Assembly (NCBI RefSeq): GCF_000332115.1
Contig: NC_020156.1
Span: 1,240,001 to 1,304,000 of the forward strand
Direction of reading: 5' to 3'
From: Nonlabens dokdonensis DSW-6
Lineage (GTDB): Bacteria > Bacteroidota > Bacteroidia > Flavobacteriales > Flavobacteriaceae
Length of the DNA: 64,000 nt
Shown: in pieces, positions 34,493 through 44,911 of the stretch
How positions within the stretch are numbered: the first letter of the stretch is position 1
Layout of the letters: the number at the start of each line of letters is the position of its first letter
Program-made: the position numbers and the translations under genes
The notes under the pieces: generated by a model
Told to the model about the DNA's origin: nothing
The model's input: the letters and a program-made list of their open reading frames with translations, nothing else
The model's database searches: none

Positions 34493-35188
34493 TTACGCCA
34501 TACGTTCTTTCCACAAGAACTTTCCAAAATCAAATACAGCGTCCAAAGGAGTATTATCAAATACATCAAAGATGGTATTCACCGATTTCTCAATAGCCAT
34601 ATCGGTTTTTTCAAATCCTGCACTGTCATCTTCCATCCAGAATTTTATTAAGAACAACATTTGTACCCAAGCGCCTTCGCTATAAATCGTTTCAGAACGT
34701 TCTAGCAAAATATTAGACTTGTCTTCATTGCGTTGCATGATTAAATCTTTAGCAAAATTCTTTACGTGTTTACGCAAGCCTTTTAATTGCTCCATTTTAG
34801 ACATCATGTGCTGATTTTCTTTCAATGTGTAGAGCACATAACTTCTATTAAGCGTCAATAATTCAAAAAATGTATAGAAGAAGGTGAGCATTTTCTCACG
34901 GTTTGAGAAATGAGCATAATCCTCGTTTTTATGAGCGACATCCATTGTCATCGTGAAAAATGTGTTCCAAATATCTTTGCGCAAACCATCAAAACTACCG
35001 AAGAACTGGTAAAACTCTTGCTCTGACATGTTATTGTCTTTGGCAAATTTGTAAACAGATTTAGGAGTCTTCTCGTGTTCAAGAACATAATCCATATAAG
35101 CCGTAAGGATATCGTGCTTTGTAATTTCTTTCTTAGCTGTTTCCTTTTTAGTTGTCTTTTTTGCTGGTGTTTTTTTAGTCGTTGCCAT
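34493..35188 (-). CDS. TetR-type regulator with lysine-rich N-terminus
   Basis: This 231-residue protein has an unusual Lys/Thr-rich tail (residues 1-22) ahead of a TetR-type helix-turn-helix. The latter contains ITKHDILTAYMDYVLEHEKTPKSVYKFAKDNNMSEQEFYQFFGSF, in which the recognition helix is in the NMSEQEFYQFFGS part. A long helical C-terminal domain would bind ligand. Its stop lies 97 bases upstream of the AarF-like gene on the same strand, a pairing that suggests joint function or regulation. Palindromes with GTTTAAA occur upstream of both. Ligand is unknown. Confidence 0.78.
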   Translation of the reverse strand: MATTKKTPAKKTTKKETAKKEITKHDILTAYMDYVLEHEKTPKSVYKFAKDNNMSEQEFYQFFGSFDGLRKDIWNTFFTMTMDVAHKNEDYAHFSNREKMLTFFYTFFELLTLNRSYVLYTLKENQHMMSKMEQLKGLRKHVKNFAKDLIMQRNEDKSNILLERSETIYSEGAWVQMLFLIKFWMEDDSAGFEKTDMAIEKSVNTIFDVFDNTPLDAVFDFGKFLWKERMA

Positions 35189-35240
35189 AACCTTAATAAT
35201 TTAATGTAAAGATACGATCTGTTTAACTTATTGCGACATA

Positions 35241-35250
35241 TGTTTAAACA
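35241..35250. promoter_or_regulatory. TGTTTAAACA palindrome upstream of TetR gene
   Basis: A perfect 10-bp palindrome 53 bases upstream of the TetR-type start codon. It shares GTTTAAA with 34462-34477. Confidence 0.4.
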
Positions 35251-35382
35251 AAAGTATGTTAAGGTTTAGTCGTTATTTTTAAGGGAAACTTAATAGTGAC
35301 ATCATCAATTCTATACTATTTATTTAAGCAATTGGACACTCAAACCAATAAAATTATGCTGGTGATAGAATTAAGGATGTTT

Positions 35383-35390
35383 TATATTTG
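35383..35390 (+). promoter_or_regulatory. -7 element of the membrane protein gene
   Basis: TATATTTG fits TAnnTTTG. A transcript starting about seven bases later would begin near 35397, which rules out the TTG at 35388 as the start and supports ATG 35418. No TTG at the right distance is seen for the -33 element. Confidence 0.5.
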
Positions 35391-35417
35391 TTAGCACAAC
35401 TTAATCACCAGCTCCTG

Positions 35418-36422
35418 ATGTTCTTCACATCTATTCTTAATAAAGCACACTTTACTGATCAACTTAATATTATGCTGGTTGTAGTAGCTGCTATACTGGC
35501 TTACCTTTTTCCATTAGAGCTTTTTATTTTATCCTATACTTTACTAGGTCCATTACATTACGTAACTGAAATTAATTGGCTTCATGAAAAAAGTTACTTT
35601 TTTACTAAGAAAAAGACCATCTGGTTAACAATAGGTGTGACTGCATCTCTAATACTATTTGTTCCTAAATTATTTCTTTATTATGAGAATAGTGATACCA
35701 CTTTAAGCGCTATCATGATTTTTATCAATGAATGGTCCAACAGTGTTATTTTTATAACGCTTATGCTAGCAGTAGCCTATCAATTTGTTTCTTCAAGGAT
35801 CTCTTGGGCAATCATTGTTATTTTTAGTATAATAGGAGCTATTTACTTAAAAAATGTAGAGCATTACAAATTACTAGTAGGTGTATTTGTACCTACTATC
35901 ATCCACGTCTATTTATTTACAATGATTTTCATGTTGTACGGAGCTAAAAAATCAAAAAGTATTTACGGTTATATTTCTGTAGCTCTAGTCATATTAATTC
36001 CTGCAATAATTATAAACTTAGAATTAACTCGAGGCGCTTACCTTTTTAGCGATACATGGAAGGAATTGTATCTAGAAAATGATTTTCATGTTTTGCCGGT
36101 AATTCTCTCTAAATTTTTGGGTATGACCGATGGAACAGAGTTCTATTTTTATGAATCGATCTGGCTCAAATTCATGATGTTTATTTCATTTATTTATTGC
36201 TACCATTATCTCAACTGGTTTTCTAAAACGACCGTAATTAAATGGCATAATTTGCTCAATAAGAAAAAGATAATTGCGATTGCGGTAATGTGGATTACGG
36301 TAATCTTGCTCTACTGGTTTGATTTTGGCCTAGGGTTATTAGTCTCCTTATTCCTAGGTTTTATACACGTTATCCTAGAGTTTCCTTTAAATATGTTCAG
36401 TCTCAAAAAGCTTTTCTACTAG
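35418..36422 (+). CDS. Multi-pass membrane protein, unknown
   Basis: The 334-residue protein (from ATG 35418) is strongly hydrophobic, with about nine predicted membrane segments. I chose this start because the promoter -7 element is at 35383-35390, so the longer frame starting at TTG 35388 would not be transcribed. No known motif is visible; a conserved-looking GPLHYVTEINWLHEKSYF stretch follows the second segment and a His in GFIHVILEFP sits in the last one. It stands alone, convergent with the methyltransferase. Confidence 0.6.
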   Translation: MFFTSILNKAHFTDQLNIMLVVVAAILAYLFPLELFILSYTLLGPLHYVTEINWLHEKSYFFTKKKTIWLTIGVTASLILFVPKLFLYYENSDTTLSAIMIFINEWSNSVIFITLMLAVAYQFVSSRISWAIIVIFSIIGAIYLKNVEHYKLLVGVFVPTIIHVYLFTMIFMLYGAKKSKSIYGYISVALVILIPAIIINLELTRGAYLFSDTWKELYLENDFHVLPVILSKFLGMTDGTEFYFYESIWLKFMMFISFIYCYHYLNWFSKTTVIKWHNLLNKKKIIAIAVMWITVILLYWFDFGLGLLVSLFLGFIHVILEFPLNMFSLKKLFY

Positions 36423-36464
36423 ACATATCAATAGATTATTTCAAAATCAAGCAGAGTTATGGTT

Positions 36465-37238
36465 TTATTTTTTAGCGATTACAAAAAAATCTAGCAGACC
36501 AGCGCTGGACTGTATATGATCTATTTTATAATCCTCGGTTTTTGAAACATACTTTTCCTTTTTTGAAATACGTATACGATTGTATCTATTTGCCCACTCG
36601 TAACCAAAATGCTGTATAAATTTAGGAAGCTTTAAATATTGTTTTATTAGAAAGGTATTTTTAATCTTATTACTCATCTTTAAGCTTCGTAAATGATAAT
36701 TATAAGATGCCTCATTAGCAAAAACACCTTTGAATTGTATGTTTTTAAAAACGCCTTTAAACAGAGACTGAAGATCGTCTTGATTGTACTCTCTATAATG
36801 CCATGGATTAACACCTGAAGACTCCTCTTTGTTAGGAGTCGTTAGAAATAATGCTCCATTATCATTCAGCAAATCAAACAGGTGCTTAATAAGCTCAAAA
36901 TCTCGTTCAATATGTTCCAAAAACTGAAAACATAAAATTGTATCGTACTTTACTGAAGTGCTTAGTTTTTGATCTGGTAAGAAAGCTTTCACCTGCTTTA
37001 TCGCATCAAAATTATTTAGGGATTTATTTTTGTTAAAAAGATGTAAGTTTTTATCTACAACGGTGAGACTACTTGTTTGATCTATATAAAATTTTATTCC
37101 ATCTCCAGAGCCAACTCCGATTTCAAGCGTGCTACCTAAGTGATAATCTTGTAACGCTACATAAGCTGCAAGACACCTATTAAGTATGGGTTGATCAGTT
37201 TTATGTTGACTAGACGCTACTTCTGTACTAAATATCAT
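36465..37238 (-). CDS. Class I SAM-dependent methyltransferase
   Basis: The 257-residue protein has the SAM-binding Rossmann motif TLEIGVGSGDG near residue 38, an acidic VDKN after it, and the QFLEHIERDFELIKHLFDLL post-motif helix, typical of class I methyltransferases. Later sequence, including TTPNKEESSGVNPWHYREY, resembles enzymes that modify sugars or polyketides. Substrate unknown. It overlaps the upstream DUF2723 gene by 11 bases, so the two are coupled and may act on the same envelope molecule. Confidence 0.85.
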   Translation of the reverse strand: MIFSTEVASSQHKTDQPILNRCLAAYVALQDYHLGSTLEIGVGSGDGIKFYIDQTSSLTVVDKNLHLFNKNKSLNNFDAIKQVKAFLPDQKLSTSVKYDTILCFQFLEHIERDFELIKHLFDLLNDNGALFLTTPNKEESSGVNPWHYREYNQDDLQSLFKGVFKNIQFKGVFANEASYNYHLRSLKMSNKIKNTFLIKQYLKLPKFIQHFGYEWANRYNRIRISKKEKYVSKTEDYKIDHIQSSAGLLDFFVIAKK

Positions 37239-39834
37239 TTAAAATGGAGTTTTTCCACTCGAGATAATCTGTATTAACTTTTTGAATTTTACTTAGATTA
37301 TTTTGAATATAAGTTGGGTTAATCTTGTTGTAATTTACTAACATTTGATCAAGTAAATTCACTTTTGATTCTGCCGCTTCAAGGGTGAGTTGTCTATTCA
37401 TCGGGCTTTTTTTTTCGATCATCCATTCTACTAGCATAATATTTTGTTCAATACTATTTTCCATTAATTCAAAAGCACTCTTGTTTTCTTTTAATTCATA
37501 TAATCTTGCTGCGATATTAAATGCATTACCATCTTTAGGCAAGTCAAACTTATCATAAAAAAGATCTACATTTTTAGAGAGTTGATTAGCTAAATCAATT
37601 TGTTCATTTTTAATTAATTGGTTAGTTAAGTAATTTGCTTTTTTAATATAGAAATCAAGCAAAATGTTCATTTCTTGAGAATTCATACCATGGACATCAG
37701 AGGCTTTGAAGGAAAGTAAATTCAGAGCTCTATCTTTTAAATCAACTTTATTATCATCAACTAATAAGTATGGTGATGACATTCCTTGCTCTACAAATAT
37801 CTTATTATCAATTGCCCAATTGGACTGAAGAAAAAGTTTTTGCTTATCGTTTAGTAAGGAAAGAATAGCAGTTCTTAATAATTCTGAATCTTCATCTACC
37901 ATGGGCACCACCTCTTTGATGATATTTGTTTCAATTGCCTTTGAAAAAGCAGGGTCTCTTAACGATAAACTATTTAAACTCACTTTTGAAATAATATAAT
38001 TATAGAGTTGGTTCCTGTAACTATCTAAATGCAAAAGCTCTATATTGATCCATACAACGGATCTATCACTATCTGCAAGCTGATACCAGTAGGGAAAGGT
38101 TAAGTTATCTCCATTTGCTAGAACAACACTATTTTCAGGAATACTATCTAAAATCCAGGTAGAAAATGCTTCATTAAAATCTTCGTTACTTTTATTCTGA
38201 ACTTTAAAATTTTGTAAAACAAAAAGTAAAGTTAGCACTACAGTACTTATGAGAAATACCTTTTTAATTTTGGGAAAAAAATTGCAAAAGCATAAAACTC
38301 CTAGCATCGCATAAAATCCACAAATTATGAAGGAAAAAAAACTGATATAATCTCTTTCCCTTACTCTCAAACTACCTGGAGCTGGATTCAAATAAAGTAT
38401 GATGGCTAATCCAGTTAAGAGAAAGGTAACTCCTAATATAATACCTAAATCCACATTTTTGAAAGAATAAATAATTCCCAAAAAAATGAATAGTAATGGA
38501 ATACCTAAATAATCTACACTACCTATCTTATAATAACCCTTTAATGGGTTTGAATTGTATAAATAAGAACTTACAGAGTGATTGATATGCGTTCCAGAGT
38601 TTTTATGAATATTAGACCTTCCCAAAAAGTTGGTCCCTAGATATCTTAAATACAAGGAGTAAACTTGATAACTCCATGTAAAATGGTGTCCATCATGGCT
38701 ATTTCTTATGGAGGCGTCATCCCACTTAGGGTATTGAGTTACATCATAATATTTAGTACTATGCATACGTGGAAACCAAATTTCATTACCATTTGTTTTC
38801 TCCTTTCCAGTAGCGATGTCTATCTTTTCATTATACTTTTTTCCCAATAAAAAGGGTGTTTTTTGTAAACCAAATTGATTTGCATTTATATGATTTACTA
38901 GCGACTCTGTATCAGATATATGATAACCACCTACTTCTGGTGGGCTATTGAGAAATGGCACATACCATAGATAAGAAAACAATGATGCGATAAGAATAGT
39001 TGTGGCAATAGCCTTTTTATAATACCATAACACTGCAACTATTAAAATTAATAATATTCCAAGTAGAGGAAACGATAAGTTTTGAGAAATCGCAACATAG
39101 TCTTGCAAAAATAAAGCAATGACAACTGCAAATTTTAAAAACAAAGAATGCAAGAAAAGTGTTATTGCTAATAATAAAACGCTCATTAATAAAGACACAA
39201 ATCTGTTGCTCAGTAAAGCATGGTACTTAGCTTTTCTTATTATAACATAGAAAACTGGAAGCAATATCAATAAATTCAATTTGTGAACTCCTAAACTGAG
39301 GAATATTAAAATGCTGACCGATTTAATAAAAAAAGCAGTTGAAATTCTATCAGAATAAAATTGAATAATCATGTAGAGTAGGAGACTGAAAAACATACCG
39401 CTCATACTATAAACCTCTACTTCATAAGATAATTCCCAAACTGTCAAATTCAAACCACCAATGCCTACTGCAATAAAACCGTATAACCATGTCTCTTTTA
39501 GCACCGCCTTTTTCATGTATGACTCGTGAAGTAACAACGCTGTTTTAAACAAATAAACACTCATTACACACGAGCATAAAATAGAGAGCAAGACAGCTGA
39601 TTGGTATGGGGTTACAAAGAAAAACACACCTTGAAATATGTTCAAAATTATTATATAAAATGGAGCTCCTGGCGCATGAGTTAATTGAAAATTAGCTCCT
39701 GCAAATGCAAACTCCGGACTGTCCCATATTCCCATACTCCACCTTGCAGAAGAAAGTAAAATAATAGCAACTATAGAAAACACCCATAAAGATTTATTCT
39801 CTACAAATCTCTTCAGCAAATGTTGATTCATCAT
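37228..39834 (-). CDS. DUF2723 multi-pass membrane protein
   Basis: This 868-residue protein has many membrane segments in its N-terminal 550 residues and a soluble C-terminal part. The first loop carries WDSPEFAFAGANFQLTHAPGAPFY, the DUF2723 signature with a conserved Asp and Glu, related to GT-C glycosyltransferases that work from lipid-linked sugars (PMT-like). The family is typical of Bacteroidetes and may transfer sugars to proteins or lipids in the periplasm. The C-terminus overlaps the methyltransferase gene. At 868 residues it is slightly short for the family. The transferase role is inferred. Confidence 0.82.
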   Translation of the reverse strand: MMNQHLLKRFVENKSLWVFSIVAIILLSSARWSMGIWDSPEFAFAGANFQLTHAPGAPFYIIILNIFQGVFFFVTPYQSAVLLSILCSCVMSVYLFKTALLLHESYMKKAVLKETWLYGFIAVGIGGLNLTVWELSYEVEVYSMSGMFFSLLLYMIIQFYSDRISTAFFIKSVSILIFLSLGVHKLNLLILLPVFYVIIRKAKYHALLSNRFVSLLMSVLLLAITLFLHSLFLKFAVVIALFLQDYVAISQNLSFPLLGILLILIVAVLWYYKKAIATTILIASLFSYLWYVPFLNSPPEVGGYHISDTESLVNHINANQFGLQKTPFLLGKKYNEKIDIATGKEKTNGNEIWFPRMHSTKYYDVTQYPKWDDASIRNSHDGHHFTWSYQVYSLYLRYLGTNFLGRSNIHKNSGTHINHSVSSYLYNSNPLKGYYKIGSVDYLGIPLLFIFLGIIYSFKNVDLGIILGVTFLLTGLAIILYLNPAPGSLRVRERDYISFFSFIICGFYAMLGVLCFCNFFPKIKKVFLISTVVLTLLFVLQNFKVQNKSNEDFNEAFSTWILDSIPENSVVLANGDNLTFPYWYQLADSDRSVVWINIELLHLDSYRNQLYNYIISKVSLNSLSLRDPAFSKAIETNIIKEVVPMVDEDSELLRTAILSLLNDKQKLFLQSNWAIDNKIFVEQGMSSPYLLVDDNKVDLKDRALNLLSFKASDVHGMNSQEMNILLDFYIKKANYLTNQLIKNEQIDLANQLSKNVDLFYDKFDLPKDGNAFNIAARLYELKENKSAFELMENSIEQNIMLVEWMIEKKSPMNRQLTLEAAESKVNLLDQMLVNYNKINPTYIQNNLSKIQKVNTDYLEWKNSILNDI

Positions 39835-39990
39835 TTAATGTTTTTTTAGTTGCATTATCAAAAATAACTATAATGACTCTAGTGCATAATACACATCAAT
39901 AAATTTCTCAAAGTTTTGATTCTATTACAATCCGACATGATTTTTATTTGAGGTAATTGTTAGCATTCATTTTTTGAAGATTTTTTTCCT

Positions 39991-40006
39991 CGCTTTCGGG
40001 AAAGCG
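39991..40006. repeat. Dispersed palindrome, one-mismatch variant
   Basis: CGCTTTCGGGAAAGCG, intergenic; the central G breaks the symmetry at one base. Confidence 0.6.
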
Positions 40007-40095
40007 AGATCAACACAAACATCTATTAATCAGTTAAAAGCAATAAAAATTGACGGAAAACACTCATAATTAATTGGCTTACAGTATTTTAATAA

Positions 40096-40126
40096 TTGTA
40101 GTCTTTGAAAGATTTGTTTATATTTG
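40096..40126 (+). promoter_or_regulatory. Promoter of the beta-roll operon
   Basis: TTG at 40096-40098 and TATATTTG at 40119-40126 are separated by 20 bases. The start codon is 20 bases downstream. Confidence 0.65.
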
Positions 40127-40146
40127 ATTTTAAATAACCAATCATC

Positions 40147-42483
40147 ATGAGACAAATTACCTTTTTAACCGTCTTTTTTTTACTTCTTTTTACAAGTATA
40201 ACCTCTTTATCTGCACAAACACTTAACGAATCTTCTGGTACTGGAGCACATATAAATATTACTAGTGGGGATTATAATACAGCCTTTGGAGATAGTGCTG
40301 GCTTCTCTTTAACGTCTGGTTCTCAAACAACTTTTTTGGGATATCAAGCTGGTCGGTCAAACACCACAAGTGAATTTATTGCTATAGGTTATCAGGCAGG
40401 ATATAGCAACACCACAGGTTTTGACAACTTATTTATAGGCTGGCAAGCTGGTTTTTCTAATCTTACAGGAGGTGATAACATCTTTATAGGGTCTGAATCT
40501 GGAGAGTTCAACACAACTGGTTATGATAATACTTTCGTAGGTGAAGAGTCTGGATCCCGAAATACCACTGGATATGAAAACGTATTTATAGGTGAGGACG
40601 CAGGTTTTTCTAATACCACTGGTTATAGAAATGTTTTTGTAGGTAATGAGGCAGGATTCGACTCAGATACAGGTTTTAGAAACACAGGTGTAGGTGACGA
40701 GGCTCTAAGCGATGTAGACAATGGTCAAAGAAACTCAGCTTTTGGTGAGTCTGCTGGGATTGATATAGGTGATGGAAATTTTAATACCATGTTAGGCTCT
40801 AGTGCCGGTGTAGCAACAGAATGGGCTGATGCGAATACTTTTGTAGGAGCTTCAGCTGGATGGGATAATAATAGAACTAATTCCACTTCTAATGCTAATA
40901 AGAATACTTATGTAGGAGCTGGTACAGGTAGCAGCAATCGTGAAGGAGAAGAGAATGTAGGTATGGGAGCCTTTGCCAGTTTCGGCAGCTCAGGATATTC
41001 TGGATTTGAGGCCTTGAATAGCCTATTTGCAGAGGATAATGATTTAATTACTGGAAATAGAACAAATACCAGTCGTACTACATTTATAGGAGCAAATGCA
41101 GACGCCGGCAATAATGATGTTACTCTGGTAGGTTACAGTACTCGAGTAGATGGACAGTATGGTGTTGCAATGGGTACAAATACAGATGTTTTAAGTACAG
41201 GCTCTATAGGATTAGGATATAATACAACTATCGCTTCTGGTTCTAACAACTCTGTAGGAATCGGTCGTGAGGTAGATATAGACAATCAAGAAACTGTGGC
41301 GATAGGTTCTAATACTGTTGCTCAAGCAAATGGTGGTATTGCCATAGGACATCAGGCAACGGTAGATATCACAGGAAATCCGACAGTTTTTACTGGAAAT
41401 AATATGGCGATAGGGTATGAAGCCTCTGCAACTAATCATAATAGTATCGCCATTGGAGCAACATCTAGTGCTAGCGGTGAGAACGCCATGGCTATAGGGC
41501 AAGCGGCTACTGCTCCTAATGATAATACTTTAGTTTTAGGAGGAGCAACTAATCCAGTCTCTGTAGGTATAGGAACAGACACACCTAGCGCATTTGCATC
41601 AATGGAACTATCTGGAAATAATAAAGGACTTTTAGTAAACAGATTAACAGATACTGAGATCACCGCATTAGAATCAAATCTAACAGCTGCACAAAAAGGT
41701 CTTGTATTATATGACTCAAATAATGATGTGTTCCAAGTTTGGGATGGTACACAATGGCTGTCTGCTATAAATACAGATGATCAAGAGCTTTCTTTAAATG
41801 GAAGTAATCTAGGCATCACTAATAGCAGTAATACGGTAGATCTTTCTACCATTAATACAGATAATCAAGCTTTAAGTCTTAATAATAACATGCTGAGTAT
41901 TACTAATGATAGTAATCCGGTAGATCTATCACCACTTACTGCTGACTTAGAAACGAGAGTCGCGGCTCTTGAAAATGCAACAGGATCAGCTTCTTCAGGA
42001 GATATGACGCCGCTATTATTCAATTACCAGTCTGTTATTAGAGATACAGACGGTAACCCTATTAAAAATGATGCAGTAGATGTACGCATTGCTGTGAGAG
42101 AAGATGGAGTTACTGGAACGGTTGTGTACAATGAAGAGCATAGTTTGACCAGTTCAGAATATGGAGTTTTGAGTCTTCAAGTAGGTGGAGGAACTTTGTT
42201 AAATGGTGATTTTTCTACTATCAATTGGGGAGAACATGAGTATTACCTAGAAATCTCTCTTGACACTGCTCAAACAGGAACTTTTACTACTTTGAGTACG
42301 ACACAATTATTAAGTGTCCCTTATGCATTACACGCTAGAAGTGCAGATTTCATTACAGGAACTACCGGATCTACTGGATCGAGAGCTGCAAAATCTAGCG
42401 CTGATCTAAAAATAGAAAGCCTAGAAAATAAATTAAAAATGCTTGAAGCTAAAATGCAGAAAATTCTAGAAATTAAAAACTAA
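40147..42483 (+). CDS. Secreted beta-roll adhesin-like protein 1
   Basis: This 778-residue protein has a signal peptide (residues 1-24, ending SAQ). From about residue 30 to 470 it has ~14-residue glycine-rich repeats (such as NTTGYDNTFVGEESG), the YadA-head-like left-handed beta-roll pattern. A conserved C-terminal domain (about 625-745; FNYQSVIRDTDGNPIKN to LLSVPYALHARSAD) occurs in many Bacteroidetes surface proteins. The protein ends in a heptad coiled coil (about 755-778), and there is no T9SS sorting domain. Together this suggests a trimeric surface fibre. Its paralogue follows at 42649. Confidence 0.8.
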   Translation: MRQITFLTVFFLLLFTSITSLSAQTLNESSGTGAHINITSGDYNTAFGDSAGFSLTSGSQTTFLGYQAGRSNTTSEFIAIGYQAGYSNTTGFDNLFIGWQAGFSNLTGGDNIFIGSESGEFNTTGYDNTFVGEESGSRNTTGYENVFIGEDAGFSNTTGYRNVFVGNEAGFDSDTGFRNTGVGDEALSDVDNGQRNSAFGESAGIDIGDGNFNTMLGSSAGVATEWADANTFVGASAGWDNNRTNSTSNANKNTYVGAGTGSSNREGEENVGMGAFASFGSSGYSGFEALNSLFAEDNDLITGNRTNTSRTTFIGANADAGNNDVTLVGYSTRVDGQYGVAMGTNTDVLSTGSIGLGYNTTIASGSNNSVGIGREVDIDNQETVAIGSNTVAQANGGIAIGHQATVDITGNPTVFTGNNMAIGYEASATNHNSIAIGATSSASGENAMAIGQAATAPNDNTLVLGGATNPVSVGIGTDTPSAFASMELSGNNKGLLVNRLTDTEITALESNLTAAQKGLVLYDSNNDVFQVWDGTQWLSAINTDDQELSLNGSNLGITNSSNTVDLSTINTDNQALSLNNNMLSITNDSNPVDLSPLTADLETRVAALENATGSASSGDMTPLLFNYQSVIRDTDGNPIKNDAVDVRIAVREDGVTGTVVYNEEHSLTSSEYGVLSLQVGGGTLLNGDFSTINWGEHEYYLEISLDTAQTGTFTTLSTTQLLSVPYALHARSADFITGTTGSTGSRAAKSSADLKIESLENKLKMLEAKMQKILEIKN

Positions 42484-42648
42484 ACTGCTTTGATGGTAAG
42501 TTTGATTGGCAATATTGCAACGTCCCTCATCTTAATCAAAGAACTTACCTCTAATCAAATTTTAATAGCACTACCTTGGTGATAAACCTTTAAGTAAAAA
42601 TCTATTCTATAAACTTTATTTGAAAACACCTTTTAACTATTTTGAATT

Positions 42649-44901
42649 ATGAAACAAATTACGCTTTCCAACCTATTATTAACCTTCAGCTTATTAAGCT
42701 TTTCATTTATAAGCGCTCAGACTTTAAATGAATCTACTGGTACTGGATCTCTTGTAAATATTACAACAGGAGATTTTAATACGGCATATGGAGACAGTAC
42801 TGGCTCTTTTGCTACATCAACCAGTAGACTAGTCCTTATAGGCTACCAAGCAGGACGTTCTATAACTACAACAGGTTCATCTGGCAATATTGCTATAGGT
42901 TATCAAGCCGGTTATAGTATGACTACCGGATTTGACAATGTTATCATTGGTGAAGAGGCAGGAAGATCTTTAACTAGAGGAGGAGATAACGTTTTCATAG
43001 GTACTGAATCTGGAGAGTTTAATACAACAGGTTATGATAATACCTTCGTAGGTGAAGAGTCTGGCACTAACAACACCACTGGATATGAAAATGTGTTTAT
43101 AGGAGAAGATGCAGGTCAAGGTAATACTACAGGTTATAAAAATGTTTTTGTAGGCAATGAAGCAGGATGGTCATCAGATACAGGTTATAGAAATACAGGT
43201 GTAGGTGAAGAGGCCTTAGGCGATGTTGATGAAGGGAGCTATAACAGTGCCTTTGGCGAGTCTGCCGGAGTTGATATAGGTGAAGGTACTTTTAACACCA
43301 TGTTAGGTGCTGGGTCTGGTGCTGCTACTGAGCATGCTGACTATAACACATTTGTTGGAGCCGCCGCTGGATGGGACAATAATAGAACTAATTCTACATC
43401 TAATGCAAATAGAAATACCTATGTAGGTGCAGCAGCAGGTTCTAGCAATCGAGAAGGTGAGGATAATGTAGGTATGGGAGCTTTTGCGAGTTTTGGTAGC
43501 TCAGGAATTTCTTTCTCTAATTCTGACATATTTGATTCAGGGAGTATAAGAACTGGCTCGCGTACTGTTACAAATCGCACTACATTTATAGGCGCAAATG
43601 CAGATGCTGGTAACAACGATGTTACTTTAATAGGTTACAGCACTAGAGTAGATGGCCAATATGGTATAGCGGTAGGTACAAATACAGATGTTTTGAGTAC
43701 AGGTTCCATAGGTTTAGGGTATAATACGACTATAGCTTCTGGTTCTAACAACTCTGTAGGAATAGGTCGTGAGGTAGACATAGATAATCAGGAGGCTATT
43801 GCCGTAGGTTCTAATGCTGTTGCTCAAGCAAATGGTGGTATTGCAATAGGACATCAAGCTACGGTAGATGGCACAGGAAACACTACAGTTTTTACAGGAA
43901 ACAATATGGCGATAGGATACGAAGCCTCAGCAACTAATAATAATAGTATAGCCATTGGAGCAATGACAACTGCCAGCGGTGAGAATGCAATGGCCATAGG
44001 TCAAGGAGCAACAGCTCCTAATGATAATACAATGGTTTTAGGTGGAGTCACAAATCCATTCTCTGTAGGAATCGGGACAGATACTCCAGACACACTGGCA
44101 TCACTTGACTTAGGAGATACTAATAAAGGAATTCTTTTCAACAGATTGACTGATGCACAAATAACTACTTTGGAGACTTCTTTAACAACTGCACATAAAG
44201 GTCTTGCTCTTTATGATACGACTAATAATGTTTTTCAAGTATGGGAAGGTACCGCATGGCAGTCTGCAGCAAATACAGATAATCAAGAACTTGCATTAAA
44301 TGGAAGCAATCTAGGCATCACAAACAGTATGAATACAGTAGACCTATCTCCTTTAACTGCAGATTTAGAAACAAGAGTCGCGGCCCTAGAAAATGCTACA
44401 GGATCGGCTTCTTCTGGAGATATGACGCCTCTATTATTTAACTATCAGTCGGTAATTAGAGATACTGATGGTAACCCTATAAAAAATGACGCGGTAGATG
44501 TGCGCATAGCGGTACGAGAAGATGGTGTAGCTGGAACTGTTGTGTATAATGAAGAGCATAGTTTAACGAGTTCAGAATATGGAGTTTTAAGTCTTCAAGT
44601 AGGTGGAGGAACACTTATTTCTGGAGATATGGCAACCATTACGTGGGGAGAACATGAGTATTATCTAGAAGTTTCTATTGATACTGCTCAAACAGGAACC
44701 TTCACGACACTAAGTACGACACAACTATTAAGTGTTCCTTATGCATTACATGCTAGAAGTGCAGACTTTATAACAGGATCTACAGGAACTACTGGCTCGA
44801 GAGCTGCAAAGTCTAGCCAAAACACAGAAATACAAGAACTTAAAAATCAAGTAAAGCAACTTCAAGCTCAGATGCAATTACTGATTGATAAGAAAAAATA
44901 A
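42649..44901 (+). CDS. Secreted beta-roll adhesin-like protein 2
   Basis: The 750-residue product is a full-length paralogue of the protein at 40147, with signal peptide (ending SAQ), the same glycine-rich repeats, the same FNYQSVIRDTDGNPIKN domain, and a coiled-coil C-terminus. It differs mainly by lacking one ~25-residue unit around the QELALNGSNLGITNS stretch, present twice in paralogue 1. The gap between both genes is 165 bases without an obvious terminator. Together they may form hetero- or homo-oligomeric fibres. Gene duplication is clear from the sequence; assembly is inferred. Confidence 0.8.
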   Translation: MKQITLSNLLLTFSLLSFSFISAQTLNESTGTGSLVNITTGDFNTAYGDSTGSFATSTSRLVLIGYQAGRSITTTGSSGNIAIGYQAGYSMTTGFDNVIIGEEAGRSLTRGGDNVFIGTESGEFNTTGYDNTFVGEESGTNNTTGYENVFIGEDAGQGNTTGYKNVFVGNEAGWSSDTGYRNTGVGEEALGDVDEGSYNSAFGESAGVDIGEGTFNTMLGAGSGAATEHADYNTFVGAAAGWDNNRTNSTSNANRNTYVGAAAGSSNREGEDNVGMGAFASFGSSGISFSNSDIFDSGSIRTGSRTVTNRTTFIGANADAGNNDVTLIGYSTRVDGQYGIAVGTNTDVLSTGSIGLGYNTTIASGSNNSVGIGREVDIDNQEAIAVGSNAVAQANGGIAIGHQATVDGTGNTTVFTGNNMAIGYEASATNNNSIAIGAMTTASGENAMAIGQGATAPNDNTMVLGGVTNPFSVGIGTDTPDTLASLDLGDTNKGILFNRLTDAQITTLETSLTTAHKGLALYDTTNNVFQVWEGTAWQSAANTDNQELALNGSNLGITNSMNTVDLSPLTADLETRVAALENATGSASSGDMTPLLFNYQSVIRDTDGNPIKNDAVDVRIAVREDGVAGTVVYNEEHSLTSSEYGVLSLQVGGGTLISGDMATITWGEHEYYLEVSIDTAQTGTFTTLSTTQLLSVPYALHARSADFITGSTGTTGSRAAKSSQNTEIQELKNQVKQLQAQMQLLIDKKK

Positions 44902-44911
44902 AAACAGAATT

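Larger units (their letters stand above)
39835..40146. other. Intergenic region with promoter and variant palindrome
   Basis: This 312-base AT-rich gap separates the DUF2723 gene from the beta-roll genes. I find a variant palindrome at 39991-40006 and the promoter at 40096-40126. I see no open frame with a plausible start. Confidence 0.6.
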
